From: Propionivibrio sp.
GTDB lineage: Bacteria > Pseudomonadota > Gammaproteobacteria > Burkholderiales > Rhodocyclaceae
Assembly: GCA_003249625.1 (NCBI GenBank)
Contig: QKII01000440.1
Location: 1-22,941 of the forward strand
Direction of reading: 5' to 3'
DNA length: 22,941 nt
Shown: positions 15,275 to 22,941 of the stretch, piece by piece
Numbering within the stretch: position 1 is the first letter of the stretch
Layout of the letters: every line of letters starts with the position of its first letter
Translations under genes and position numbers: made by a program
The notes under the pieces: generated by a model
What the model was told of the DNA's origin: nothing
The model's database searches: none
The model's input: the letters and a program-made list of their open reading frames with translations, nothing else

Positions 15275-16780
15275 TCAATCCTTCCCGTTTTTCGGTTTCT
15301 CGTCAGTCAGCGCCAGCTCCAGGCGCTCGCAGATGGTCTGCAAAATTTTCACGCGCGCGAACGATTTGTCATCGGCCTCGACCAGCGTCCAGGGCGCCGT
15401 GCCGGTACTGGTGCGATCAACCATGTCGCACACGGCGGCGTGGTAGGCAGGACGCTTCTCGCGGTTGCGCCAGTCCTCATCGGTAATCTTGAAACGCTTG
15501 AACGGAATCTTCTCACGCTCCTTGAAGCGCCTCAATTGTTCCTTGTCACTGATCTGCAGCCAGAATTTGATGACGATCGCACCATCCTCATGCAACTCGT
15601 GTTCGAAGTCGTTGATCTCGGTGTACGCACGCAGCCAGTCAGCCTCTGTGCAGAAGCCCTCGACGCGCTCCACGAGCACCCGCCCATACCAGGTCCGGTC
15701 GAAGATGGTTACCCGGCCATGCCGCGGTATGTGCCGCCAGAAGCGCCAGAGATAAGGCTGCGCACGCTCTTCCTCCGTTGGCGCGGCCACCGGCACGATC
15801 TGGTAACGCCGGGCGTCGAGTGCTGCCGTCACCCGCCGGACGCTGCCGCCCTTGCCCGCGGCATCCGCGCCCTCGAAAGCCAGGATCAGCGAACGGTGGG
15901 AAAACGCCGGGTGGCGGACGAGGTCGGCGAGCCGCCCCTGCCACTTGGCCAGTCGCGTCTCGTAGGCTTTCTTTTCCAGCTTTTGGGTCAAATCAAGTAC
16001 AGTAAGCACATCCAGGCTGTCGGTCTTCTGGACGATCGGCGGCGCCACCGGAAAGCCCTGATCGCGTTTATCCGCCAGCCTCTTCTGCAAGGCATCGAGA
16101 ATGACCTTGCCGACCGTCAGCGAACGGTAACGATCGTCGGTGCCTTCGATTACGATCCACGGAGCCCAAGGCGTATTGGTCATGCGCAGTATATGCCCGG
16201 CGGCTTCCTGCAGCTTGCCGTAGGTCTTCACCCGCGCCCAGCTCTCCTTTGTTACGCGCCAGGCGGTGCGAGGGTCGCTCTCCAGCGCCTTCAGCCGTTG
16301 CCGCTGGCCGTCTTTCGAAAGGTGGAACCAGAATTTCAGAACCAGCGCGCCCTCATTGACCAGCATCGCCTCGAAGCGATTGATCTGATCCATCCGCTGG
16401 TCGAGGTCACCGCGCGACAACTTGCCGGCAATGCGCTCGGCGATTGGCGAGGAATACCACGAGCCGGCGAAGATGCCGATCCGTCCCTTGGGCGGCAAGG
16501 CGCGCCAGAAGCGCCACATGAACGGTCGCTCGCATTCCTCATCGGACGGCGCAGCGAAGGCCAGCGTCGACAGAAAGCGCGGGTCCATCCACTCGTAGAG
16601 GACATTGATCGTCTCGCTCTTTCCCGCCCCATCGACCCCGCTGATCAGGATCACAACCGGAAAGCCGCCGTTCTCGCGCAGATCGAACTGAGCATCGAGA
16701 AGCGCCTCGCGCAACTTGGGAACTTCGGCTCGAAACGTCTTCTTGTCGATCGCGTGTCCCAGCTCCGCCGACTCAAACAT
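15275..16780 (-). CDS. pap: Polyphosphate:AMP phosphotransferase (two-domain PPK2 family)
   Basis: This enzyme uses inorganic polyphosphate to phosphorylate AMP to ADP, drawing on stored phosphate and energy. The 501 residues hold two PPK2 domains in tandem, as in the class II (PAP) subgroup. The first (about 15-235) has Walker A GVDGAGKS (48-55) and FAGSWY (104-109). The second (about 270-495) has Walker A GADAAGKG (304-311) and FDRTWYGRVLVE (360-371). The DR-x-WY signature is intact only in the second domain, which is therefore the likely catalytic one. The ATG at 16780 is chosen over an in-frame start 63 bases upstream because GGAGG lies eight bases ahead. Its start overlaps the end of rsmE by eight bases. 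A phosphate-storage role fits the phosphate theme of the neighbouring locus, but shared control is not shown. Confidence 0.94.
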   Translation of the reverse strand: MFESAELGHAIDKKTFRAEVPKLREALLDAQFDLRENGGFPVVILISGVDGAGKSETINVLYEWMDPRFLSTLAFAAPSDEECERPFMWRFWRALPPKGRIGIFAGSWYSSPIAERIAGKLSRGDLDQRMDQINRFEAMLVNEGALVLKFWFHLSKDGQRQRLKALESDPRTAWRVTKESWARVKTYGKLQEAAGHILRMTNTPWAPWIVIEGTDDRYRSLTVGKVILDALQKRLADKRDQGFPVAPPIVQKTDSLDVLTVLDLTQKLEKKAYETRLAKWQGRLADLVRHPAFSHRSLILAFEGADAAGKGGSVRRVTAALDARRYQIVPVAAPTEEERAQPYLWRFWRHIPRHGRVTIFDRTWYGRVLVERVEGFCTEADWLRAYTEINDFEHELHEDGAIVIKFWLQISDKEQLRRFKEREKIPFKRFKITDEDWRNREKRPAYHAAVCDMVDRTSTGTAPWTLVEADDKSFARVKILQTICERLELALTDEKPKNGKD

Positions 16781-17540
16781 CGCGCGCTCCTCCGAAGTCA
16801 CCCAAGTCGCCCCACAAACACTGAATCGCCGCCAGCGCGGCAAGTCCCGCCGTTTCCGTGCGCAATACCCGCGGCCCCAGGCGGATACCGGCGAATCCCG
16901 CCTTGACGGCCATCGCTTCTTCCTCCGGCGCGAACCCGCCTTCGGGCCCGATCAGCAGTTCGACACGCAGCCCTCCTGTGGGCCGCACCAAGGTCTGCAA
17001 TGTATTGTCCGATCGCGGATCAAGCATCAAACGCAGAGCGCTGTGGTCGAACGGTCGCCCCAGCCACTGCCGCAGACTTTCCAACTCGCTGATTTCCGGG
17101 ACGCGATTGCGCCCGCACTGTTCGCAGGCCGATGCTGCCACGGCACGCCAGTGTTCTACACGGCGCCGAGCCCGATCGCCTTCCAGGCGCACCACACTCC
17201 GTTGAGAAGCCACTGGAACGATCCGCTGCGCGCCCAACTCGACGGCTTTCTGCACAGTCAAATCCATTTTCTCGCCCGCCTGCAGTGCCTGGACAAGAGT
17301 GATCTCGAGCGGTGATTCGCATTCTCTGTCACGCCACGTCTGCATTTCGGCAACCACCTCGTCGCGCCCGCAACGGGCGATCCGCGCCAGGAACTCGCCA
17401 CCCCGCCCATCGAACAGGATCAGTGCATCGCCTTCACGCAACCGGAGCACCCGGGCGGCATGTCGCGCGGCGCTTTCGGAAAGTGCGACGCACGCCCCCA
17501 CGGACAGGGTTTCGGGGCTGTAAAATCGGGGCGCATTCAT
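16773..17540 (-). CDS. rsmE: 16S rRNA m3U1498 methyltransferase (RsmE)
   Basis: RsmE methylates N3 of U1498 in 16S rRNA using S-adenosylmethionine. The 255-residue protein has the N-terminal PUA-like RNA-binding part (about 1-70, with RFY and HAARVLRLREGD) and a C-terminal SPOUT knot domain. The knot motifs LLIGPEGGFAPEEE and LGPRVLRTETAGLAAL bind the cofactor. Length is near the usual 240-250. The start is fixed by the typical MNAPRFY beginning. No Shine-Dalgarno site precedes it; instead a perfect TATAAT lies seven bases ahead, suggesting a leaderless transcript. It heads the minus-strand group leading through pap, argA, yggX and the exported protein gene. Confidence 0.96.
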   Translation of the reverse strand: MNAPRFYSPETLSVGACVALSESAARHAARVLRLREGDALILFDGRGGEFLARIARCGRDEVVAEMQTWRDRECESPLEITLVQALQAGEKMDLTVQKAVELGAQRIVPVASQRSVVRLEGDRARRRVEHWRAVAASACEQCGRNRVPEISELESLRQWLGRPFDHSALRLMLDPRSDNTLQTLVRPTGGLRVELLIGPEGGFAPEEEAMAVKAGFAGIRLGPRVLRTETAGLAALAAIQCLWGDLGDFGGARDV

Positions 17541-17546
17541 GGCGGC

Positions 17547-17553
17547 TATTATA
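17547..17553. promoter_or_regulatory. Back-to-back -10 elements between rsmE and the thioredoxin-fold gene
   Basis: On the minus strand TATAAT (17553-17548) is a perfect -10 ending seven bases before the rsmE ATG, so transcription would begin at or next to the start codon. On the plus strand the same AT-rich core reads TATTAT (17547-17552), five of six, about 42 bases before the thioredoxin-fold gene. Neither direction has a recognisable -35. The two promoters would exclude each other. Confidence 0.45.
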
Positions 17554-17593
17554 GAAGTAACCGCTCATCCACGCTGAGAAAGGAGACCCCCAC

Positions 17594-18151
17594 ATGGCTG
17601 CCATCAGTCCCCCCGTCTGCGACTTTGGCTGGAAAGCCGCCAACTTTGAATTGAGCGATACAGAGGGAAAACGCTGGACGCTCGAATCGCTGCGCGGCCC
17701 CAGCGGCCTGGTCATCATGTTCATCTGCAACCACTGCCCGTATGTCATGTCGGTCATCAACCGCCTGTGTCGCGACATGAAGGAGATACAAGCACTCGGT
17801 TTCGGCGTCGCTGCGATCATGAGCAACGACACGGAAACCTATCCCGACGACGCACCGGACAAGATGAAGGTATTGGCCCAGGAATACGGTTTCACCTTCC
17901 CCTACCTGTTCGACGCAACCCAGACCGTCGCTCGCACATACGGCGCCGCATGCACCCCGGACTTCTTCGGCTTCAACCGAAACCTCGAACTGCAGTATCG
18001 CGGCCGCCTTGATTCCAGCGGCCGAGCACCCGCGACCCCGGAAACCCGCCGCGAACTGGTTGACGCCATGCACCACATCGCCGCGACCGGCAAGGGGCCG
18101 ACCGAGCAGATAGCGAGCATCGGCTGCTCGATCAAGTGGAAAACACCCTGA
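17594..18151 (+). CDS. Thioredoxin-fold protein, AhpC/TSA-like (CNHC motif)
   Basis: The 185-residue protein has a peroxiredoxin/thioredoxin-like fold: FELSDTEGKRWTLESL near the start, the redox pair Cys45-Cys48 in ICNHCPYV, and a TPDFFGF segment corresponding to the cis-proline region of thioredoxins. It lacks a signal peptide, so it should be cytoplasmic. Members are usually annotated as thioredoxin family or alkyl hydroperoxide reductase-like proteins, with no fixed substrate. CNHC is unlike the CGPC of thioredoxin. AAAGGAG at 17579-17585 supports the start. It appears to be a single gene: the next one, ribF, begins 166 bases later with its own -10 sequence. The exact reaction cannot be told from sequence. 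Confidence 0.88.
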   Translation: MAAISPPVCDFGWKAANFELSDTEGKRWTLESLRGPSGLVIMFICNHCPYVMSVINRLCRDMKEIQALGFGVAAIMSNDTETYPDDAPDKMKVLAQEYGFTFPYLFDATQTVARTYGAACTPDFFGFNRNLELQYRGRLDSSGRAPATPETRRELVDAMHHIAATGKGPTEQIASIGCSIKWKTP

Positions 18152-18273
18152 AGCGGAACTTGCCAACAACGACGCGGGGCACCTCGGCATCACCGAGATG
18201 ACTGCAAGCGACTTCTTGCGCGTCGGCCTTCAGCTCAGGTTCCTCGCACCGGCCCAAGGCCTTGAAACGCCGG

Positions 18274-18279
18274 TATAAT
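18274..18279 (+). promoter_or_regulatory. Candidate -10 element of the ribF-ileS-lspA-ispH operon
   Basis: A perfect TATAAT lies 38 bases before the ribF start. No good -35 is seen at the usual distance. The 166-base gap before ribF also contains a short hairpin (CTCGG 18183-18187, CCGAG 18193-18197) with no T-run, and nothing else recognisable. Confidence 0.5.
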
Positions 18280-18317
18280 TCTCCCCTTTTCGTCCCCCCG
18301 GCGACACGTCGCTCCTG

Positions 18318-19241
18318 ATGCTCGTTTTACGCGGATACTCTCGACCTGCACCGCAAGCCACGGCGCTGACCATCGGCAACTTCGATGGCGTCCACCTTGG
18401 CCATCGAGCCTTGCTGGCAAGGCTCGAAGCTGTCGCGCACGAAGAACAAGTACTCCCGGCGGCATTGACCTTCGAGCCGCACCCGCGCGAATTTTTCGCT
18501 CCGGAATCAGCGCCGGCGCGGTTATCGACCCTGCGTGAAAAGCTCGAAATGCTCGCTGAGGAGGGTGTCGGCCTGGCCTGCGTCTGCCGCTTCAATACCG
18601 ACTTCGCCCATCTGGAGGCCGAGGAATTCATCGAGAAACTGCTGGTCGACTGCCTGCGGGTAAAACACCTCATTGTCGGCGATGACTTCCGCTTCGGGCA
18701 AAAGCGGCGCGGCAACTACGCGATGCTTCAGGAGGCCGGGCGCCGCCACGGTTTCACGCTCGAAGCTGTATCCAGCGTCATGGTCGATGGCGTACGTGTC
18801 TCCAGTTCTGCCGTTCGTGCGGCTCTTGCCGATGGGCGCATGGAAGATGCTGCGCGCTTCCTCGGGCGACCCTACGTGATCGACGGCCGTGTGGTACGTG
18901 GGCGGCAACTGGGACGACAGCTGGGCGTACCGACCGCCAATATTCGCATCAAACACGCCAATCCCCCGCTGATCGGCGTCTATGCCGTTGAGGTACGCGG
19001 ACTGACGGACGCACCGCATCAAGGCATCGCCAATATCGGCTTTCGCCCAAGCATCGACCAGGGGAGTAATCCGTTGCTGGAAATTCATCTCTTCGATTTC
19101 GACGGAGACATTTACGGCGCCCACCTTTCCGTACGCTTCCTGCACAAGATCAGAGACGAGCTCAAGTTTCCGAGCATCGACGCATTGAAGCAGCAAATTT
19201 CCCAGGACCTCGAATCCGCGAGGCAGTATTTCAAGCACTGA
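18318..19241 (+). CDS. ribF: Bifunctional riboflavin kinase / FAD synthetase (RibF)
   Basis: RibF phosphorylates riboflavin to FMN and adenylylates FMN to FAD. The 307-residue protein has the usual two parts: an N-terminal nucleotidyltransferase-like FAD synthetase (about 1-180) with GNFDGVHLGH at 20-29, and a C-terminal riboflavin kinase (about 183-307) with GRQLGRQLGVPTANI near 197-211 and the downstream GVYAV and NIGFRPS segments. Length matches E. coli (313). No strong ribosome-binding site precedes the ATG. ileS begins nine bases beyond its stop codon, the conserved ribF-ileS pairing of proteobacteria. Confidence 0.96.
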   Translation: MLVLRGYSRPAPQATALTIGNFDGVHLGHRALLARLEAVAHEEQVLPAALTFEPHPREFFAPESAPARLSTLREKLEMLAEEGVGLACVCRFNTDFAHLEAEEFIEKLLVDCLRVKHLIVGDDFRFGQKRRGNYAMLQEAGRRHGFTLEAVSSVMVDGVRVSSSAVRAALADGRMEDAARFLGRPYVIDGRVVRGRQLGRQLGVPTANIRIKHANPPLIGVYAVEVRGLTDAPHQGIANIGFRPSIDQGSNPLLEIHLFDFDGDIYGAHLSVRFLHKIRDELKFPSIDALKQQISQDLESARQYFKH

Positions 19242-19250
19242 GTGACCGCC

Positions 19251-22049
19251 ATGGCTGACTACAAAAGCACCCTGAACCTGACCGATACCTCCTTCCCGAT
19301 GCGGGGCGATCTCGCCAAGCGCGAGCCGCAGTGGGTCGCAGACTGGCAGAAGAAAAAGCTCTACGAGAAGATCCGCAAGGTCGCCAAGGGCCGCCCGCGC
19401 TTCGTCCTGCACGATGGCCCACCCTACGCCAACGGCGACATTCACATCGGACACGCAGTCAACAAGATCCTCAAGGACATCATCATTCGTTCGAAGACGC
19501 TGGCCGGATTCGACGCCCCTTACGTGCCCGGCTGGGACTGCCACGGCCTGCCGATCGAGCACCAGATCGAGAAGCTGCACGGCAAGCATATCCCGGGCGA
19601 CAAGGTGCGCGAACTCTGCCGCGCCTTCGCGAACGAGCAGGTCGAACGGCAGAAGAAGGATTTCATCCGCCTCGGGGTCCTCGGCGAATGGGACAACCCT
19701 TACCTGACACTCGCCTTCAAGACCGAGGCCGACGAGATCCGCGCGCTCGGCAAGATTCTGGAGAAAGGCTACCTGTACCAAGGCCTGAAGCCGGTCAATT
19801 GGTGTCTTGATTGTGGCTCGGCGCTGGCTGAAGCCGAAGTCGAATACGAAGACAAGACCTCGCACGCCATCGACGTTCCGTTCCAAGTACATCCCAACCA
19901 CGCCGAAAAAGTTGCGAAGGTGTTCGGCCTCACCCACCTGCGCGGGCCGGCCTTCGCCGTCATCTGGACGACGACGCCCTGGACGCTGCCGGCCAACGAG
20001 GCGGTCAGTGCCCATCCCGAATTCACTTATGACCTGATCGAAACGCAAAAAGGGGCGCTGATTCTGGTCCGCGAACTGGCCGAAGACTGTCTCAAGCGCT
20101 ACGGCCTCGAAGGCACCGTGATCGGCTCGGCAACGGGCCGGGACCTTGAGCACGTTCTGCTCAAGCACCCGTTCTACGAGCGCGACGTCGCCATCATCTG
20201 CGGCACGCACGTCACCGTCGAAGCCGGTACCGGCCTCGTCCATACCGCCCCGGCGCACGGCGCCGACGACTACCAGATCGGCCGCGTTTATGGCCTCCCG
20301 GTCAACAACCCGGTGGGCGACGACGGCCGTTTCCTGCCAAACACACCGGCACTCTCCGTCTCGCCGCTGGCCGGCAAGACCGTCTGGGAAGCCAACCCGT
20401 TGGTATTGCAGGAACTCGAAGCCCGCGACCGCCTGCTCAAGGTCGAAAAAATCCAGCACAGCTACCCGCACTGCTGGCGGCACAAGACACCGATCATCTT
20501 CCGCGCCACGACGCAGTGGTTCATCGGCATGGACCACAAGGACAAGGAAGACGCCGCGACACTGCGCTGGATCGCCGAGCGCGCCGTCGACGAAACGCAG
20601 TTCTTCCCGGCCTGGGGCCGCGCCCGACTCGAAGCCATGATGAAAACCCGCCCCGACTGGTGCGTCTCGCGCCAACGCAATTGGGGCGTGCCGATCCCCT
20701 TCTTCCTGCACAAGGAAACCGGCGCGCTGCACCCGCGCACCGCGGAGCTCATCGAGGAAGTCGCGCTGCGCGTGGAGAAATCCGGCATCGAAGCCTGGTT
20801 CTCGCTTGACGCCAAGGAGCTTCTGGGCGATGAAGCCGACCAGTACCGCAAGATGAAGGACACGCTCGACGTGTGGTTCGACTCCGGCGTCACCCACCTT
20901 TCGGTGATGCGCGGCTCGCACAAGGAACAAAGCAACTTCCCGGCCGACCTCTACCTCGAGGGCTCCGATCAGCACCGCGGCTGGTTCCAGAGCTCGCTTC
21001 TCACGGGCTGCGCCATCGACGGCCGCGCACCGTACAAGTCGCTGCTGACCCACGGTTTCGTCGTCGACGGCAAGGGCCGCAAGATGTCCAAGTCGATGGG
21101 CAACGTCATCGCCCCGCAGAAGGTTTCCGACACCCTCGGCGCCGACATCTTGCGTCTATGGGCAGCCGCCACCGACTACTCCGGCGAACTGTCGATCTCC
21201 GACGAAATTCTCAAGCGCGTCGTCGAAGCCTACCGCCGTATCCGTAACACGCTGCGCTTCCTGCTGTCCAACACCTCGGACTTCGACGCCACGAAGGACA
21301 TGCTGCCATTCGAGCAATGGCTCGAGATCGACCGCTACGCGCTGGCCATGACGCGCCAACTGCAGGCGCAGTGCGAGGAAGACTACGGCAAGTACGAATT
21401 CCACCGCGTTGTCCAAGCGCTGCAGACGTTCTGCTCGGAAGACCTCGGCGGCTTCTACCTCGACATCCTCAAGGACCGCCTGTACACCACTGCCACCACG
21501 TCGAAGGCCCGCCGCTCGGCGCAAAGCGCCCTGTGGCACATCACGCAGACCTTCGTGAAGCTGATGGCACCGATCCTTTCCTTCACCGCGGAAGAAGTCT
21601 GGCTGGCGATCAACAACGACACCGACGATTCGATCATGCTGCACACCTGGCAGCCGCTCCCGGTGCTCGCCGACGAAGCGGCGCTGCTCGACAAGTGGAG
21701 CAAAATCCGCACGTATCGCGCCGATGTCACCCGCGCACTGGAGGAACTGCGCATAGAAGGCAAGATCGGTTCGTCGCTCCAAGCGGAAGTGACCTTGCAC
21801 ACTGACGGCGAGAAGTTCGACATTCTGAACTCGCTGGCCGACGACCTGCGCTTCGTCTTCATCTGTTCGAAGACAACACTCATCCGCGCCGTCGAAGAGA
21901 AAGTCGAGTGCGCTCCGTTGTCGCATGCCAAGTGCGAGCGCTGCTGGCACGTCCGCGAGGACGTTGGCACAGACCCGGCACATCCAGAGATCTGCGGCCG
22001 CTGCGCGAGCAACCTGTACGGAGAGGGCGAACCGCGTGCCTGCGCGTAA
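19251..22049 (+). CDS. ileS: Isoleucyl-tRNA synthetase
   Basis: IleS charges tRNA-Ile with isoleucine and edits valine. The 932 residues match the bacterial class with a C-terminal zinc domain (938 in E. coli). The class I signature HIGH is at 65-68 and KMSKS at 611-615. The editing insert lies between, with [12 protein letters not shown] near 250 and the THAPAHG-like TAPAHGADD segment. A zinc finger of four cysteines (895, 898, 915, 918) closes the protein. The ATG at 19251 is chosen because the product then starts [10 protein letters not shown], like E. coli [10 protein letters not shown]. An in-frame GTG at 19242, overlapping nothing conserved, would add three residues. The GAGTGA stretch at the ribF stop codon may serve as its weak ribosome site, implying coupling. 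Confidence 0.97.
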   Translation: MADYKSTLNLTDTSFPMRGDLAKREPQWVADWQKKKLYEKIRKVAKGRPRFVLHDGPPYANGDIHIGHAVNKILKDIIIRSKTLAGFDAPYVPGWDCHGLPIEHQIEKLHGKHIPGDKVRELCRAFANEQVERQKKDFIRLGVLGEWDNPYLTLAFKTEADEIRALGKILEKGYLYQGLKPVNWCLDCGSALAEAEVEYEDKTSHAIDVPFQVHPNHAEKVAKVFGLTHLRGPAFAVIWTTTPWTLPANEAVSAHPEFTYDLIETQKGALILVRELAEDCLKRYGLEGTVIGSATGRDLEHVLLKHPFYERDVAIICGTHVTVEAGTGLVHTAPAHGADDYQIGRVYGLPVNNPVGDDGRFLPNTPALSVSPLAGKTVWEANPLVLQELEARDRLLKVEKIQHSYPHCWRHKTPIIFRATTQWFIGMDHKDKEDAATLRWIAERAVDETQFFPAWGRARLEAMMKTRPDWCVSRQRNWGVPIPFFLHKETGALHPRTAELIEEVALRVEKSGIEAWFSLDAKELLGDEADQYRKMKDTLDVWFDSGVTHLSVMRGSHKEQSNFPADLYLEGSDQHRGWFQSSLLTGCAIDGRAPYKSLLTHGFVVDGKGRKMSKSMGNVIAPQKVSDTLGADILRLWAAATDYSGELSISDEILKRVVEAYRRIRNTLRFLLSNTSDFDATKDMLPFEQWLEIDRYALAMTRQLQAQCEEDYGKYEFHRVVQALQTFCSEDLGGFYLDILKDRLYTTATTSKARRSAQSALWHITQTFVKLMAPILSFTAEEVWLAINNDTDDSIMLHTWQPLPVLADEAALLDKWSKIRTYRADVTRALEELRIEGKIGSSLQAEVTLHTDGEKFDILNSLADDLRFVFICSKTTLIRAVEEKVECAPLSHAKCERCWHVREDVGTDPAHPEICGRCASNLYGEGEPRACA

Positions 22050-22515
22050 CATCAAGCCTTGGCTGTGGCTGGCCGTGATCATCATCCTGCTCGACCAGCT
22101 CAGCAAATGGATCGTCCTCGGCAACCTGCGGCCGGGTGACTCGCACTACGTCGCACCGTTCTGGAACTGGGTGCTCACGTTCAACACGGGCGCGGCATTC
22201 AGTTTCCTCTCCGACGCAGGCGGCTGGCAGCGCTGGTTCTTCACCGTGCTGGCGCTCGGTGTCTCGGGCTGGATCGTCTCGCTGCTGCGCAAGCACAGCG
22301 GCGCATTCCGTCTCTCGCTCGCGCTCACCCTGGTGCTTGGCGGAGCGCTCGGCAACGTCATCGACCGCATCCGTTTCGGCGCCGTCGTCGATTTCATTCA
22401 GTGGCACGCCGCCGGCTACTACTGGCCGGCGTTCAACGTCGCCGATTCGGCGATTACCCTCGGTGCCGTCCTGTTGCTCTGGGACCAATTGTTCGGGAAA
22501 CCCGACCACGATTAA
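22036..22515 (+). CDS. lspA: Lipoprotein signal peptidase (signal peptidase II)
   Basis: LspA is an inner-membrane aspartyl protease that removes the signal peptide from diacylglyceryl-modified prolipoproteins. From the GTG at 22036 the product is 159 residues, as usual, with four hydrophobic membrane segments. The family motifs are LDQLSKW (19-25), [10 protein letters not shown] (49-58), [10 protein letters not shown] (102-111), VVDFI with catalytic Asp119, and FNVAD with catalytic Asp137. The GTG lies 14 bases inside the end of ileS and follows GAGAGG by about nine bases, so translation is probably coupled. A longer in-frame start at 21925 would place a non-conserved polar tail ahead of the first membrane segment. 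Confidence 0.96.
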   Translation: MPARNIKPWLWLAVIIILLDQLSKWIVLGNLRPGDSHYVAPFWNWVLTFNTGAAFSFLSDAGGWQRWFFTVLALGVSGWIVSLLRKHSGAFRLSLALTLVLGGALGNVIDRIRFGAVVDFIQWHAAGYYWPAFNVADSAITLGAVLLLWDQLFGKPDHD

Positions 22516-22555
22516 GTGGTCGAACCTCGACCGAAACATTCAGGCCAGTCATTTC

Positions 22556-22941
22556 ATGGAAATCATCCTCGCCAACCCGCGTGGTTTTTGCGCCGGCGTC
22601 GAACGCGCCATCGCCATCGTCGAACGCGCCATTGAGAAATTCGGCGCACCGATCTATGTCCGGCACGAAGTCGTGCACAACAAATTCGTCTGCGACAACC
22701 TGCGAGACAAGGGCGCCATTTTCGTCGACGAACTGGAAGATGTTCCGTCGGGCGCGACGGTCATTTTCAGCGCCCACGGTGTCTCAAAATCCGTCCGCGC
22801 AGAAGCCGAGCAACGCGGCCTGCGCATTTTTGACGCCACCTGCCCGCTGGTAACCAAGGTGCACAACCAGGTCGCCCGGATGCGTAATGAAGGACGCGAG
22901 ATCATCATGATCGGTCACAAGGGCCACCCTGAAGTCGAGGG
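22556..22941 (+). CDS. ispH: 4-hydroxy-3-methylbut-2-enyl diphosphate reductase (IspH), 5' part
   Basis: IspH is the iron-sulfur enzyme that makes isopentenyl and dimethylallyl diphosphate in the last step of the MEP isoprenoid pathway. The first 128 residues are present; the window ends before the stop codon. [12 protein letters not shown] carries cluster ligand Cys12, and His41 (VVHN), His74 (SAHG) and Cys96 (TCPLVTKVH) are at the same numbers as in E. coli IspH. The gene lies 40 bases after lspA with only a weak ribosome-binding site. The fkpB (slpA) gene found between lspA and ispH in E. coli is absent. Confidence 0.96.
   Translation, partial: MEIILANPRGFCAGVERAIAIVERAIEKFGAPIYVRHEVVHNKFVCDNLRDKGAIFVDELEDVPSGATVIFSAHGVSKSVRAEAEQRGLRIFDATCPLVTKVHNQVARMRNEGREIIMIGHKGHPEVE

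Noticed and set aside
15155..16906. A 583-codon plus-strand open frame opposite argA, pap and rsmE.
   Set aside because: It is antisense to three recognised genes, with arginine- and leucine-rich low-information sequence and no domain.
18183..18197. Small hairpin after the thioredoxin-fold gene as a terminator.
   Set aside because: Only five base pairs and no T-run.
18522..21053. An 843-codon minus-strand open frame opposite ribF and ileS.
   Set aside because: It crosses two well-identified plus-strand genes, and its composition is that of an antisense shadow. No motif supports it.
21925..22035. Upstream extension of lspA from an ATG at 21925.
   Set aside because: The extra 37 residues are Ala/Arg/Thr-rich, lie inside ileS and match nothing in LspA. 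The GTG at 22036 has a better ribosome site and gives normal length.

Overview
This is GC-rich, densely packed chromosomal DNA from a Gram-negative bacterium. Protein content and gene order suggest a betaproteobacterium, probably Rhodocyclales-like (Azoarcus/Dechloromonas/Accumulibacter type). That assignment is inferred: there is no rRNA gene in the window. The pointers are a homodimeric-type pyruvate dehydrogenase whose E3 carries its own lipoyl domain, a fused kinase-like/GNAT ArgA, and a ribF-ileS-lspA-ispH cluster. I see no transposase, CRISPR array, tRNA, rRNA or phage gene.

Layout. (1) 55-5987, + strand: aceE-aceF-lpdA, the complete pyruvate dehydrogenase complex in one operon, closed by a textbook intrinsic terminator. 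(2) 6107-7820, +: a diguanylate cyclase built from a degenerate Hpt-like segment, a degenerate receiver, an intact receiver and GGDEF. (3) 7824-10273, - strand: a metallophosphoesterase of the PlcP/LpxH-like family, a GT4 glycosyltransferase overlapping it by 10 bases, then diacylglycerol kinase dgkA. (4) 10403-12736, +: rpiA, phoU and an OlsB-type N-acyltransferase. (5) 12767-17540, - strand: rsmE, pap (PPK2-type polyphosphate:AMP phosphotransferase), argA, yggX and an unrecognised exported protein, all codirectional and tightly packed. (6) 17594-22941, +: a thioredoxin-fold gene, then ribF-ileS-lspA-ispH, with ispH running off the window end.

The most interesting part is 7824-12736. A PlcP-like phospholipase C and an Agt-like glycosyltransferase form the known two-gene module that replaces phospholipids with glycolipids during phosphate starvation. 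Here dgkA, which returns diacylglycerol to phosphatidic acid, lies behind it. Across rpiA lie phoU, the phosphate-signalling regulator, and an olsB-like gene, the first step to phosphorus-free ornithine lipids. A good candidate PhoB-type promoter precedes phoU: an 18-base Pho-box-like direct repeat with a TAGAAT -10 exactly 10 bases downstream. Weaker 11-base-period repeats of related sequence precede both the olsB-like and the plcP-like genes. I read this as a compact phosphate-responsive membrane-lipid remodelling locus. The parts are known families; the combination and its common control are inference.

The remaining genes are housekeeping: acetyl-CoA supply, c-di-GMP signalling, pentose phosphate interconversion, arginine synthesis, rRNA modification, flavin cofactors, isoleucyl-tRNA, lipoprotein processing and isoprenoid synthesis.
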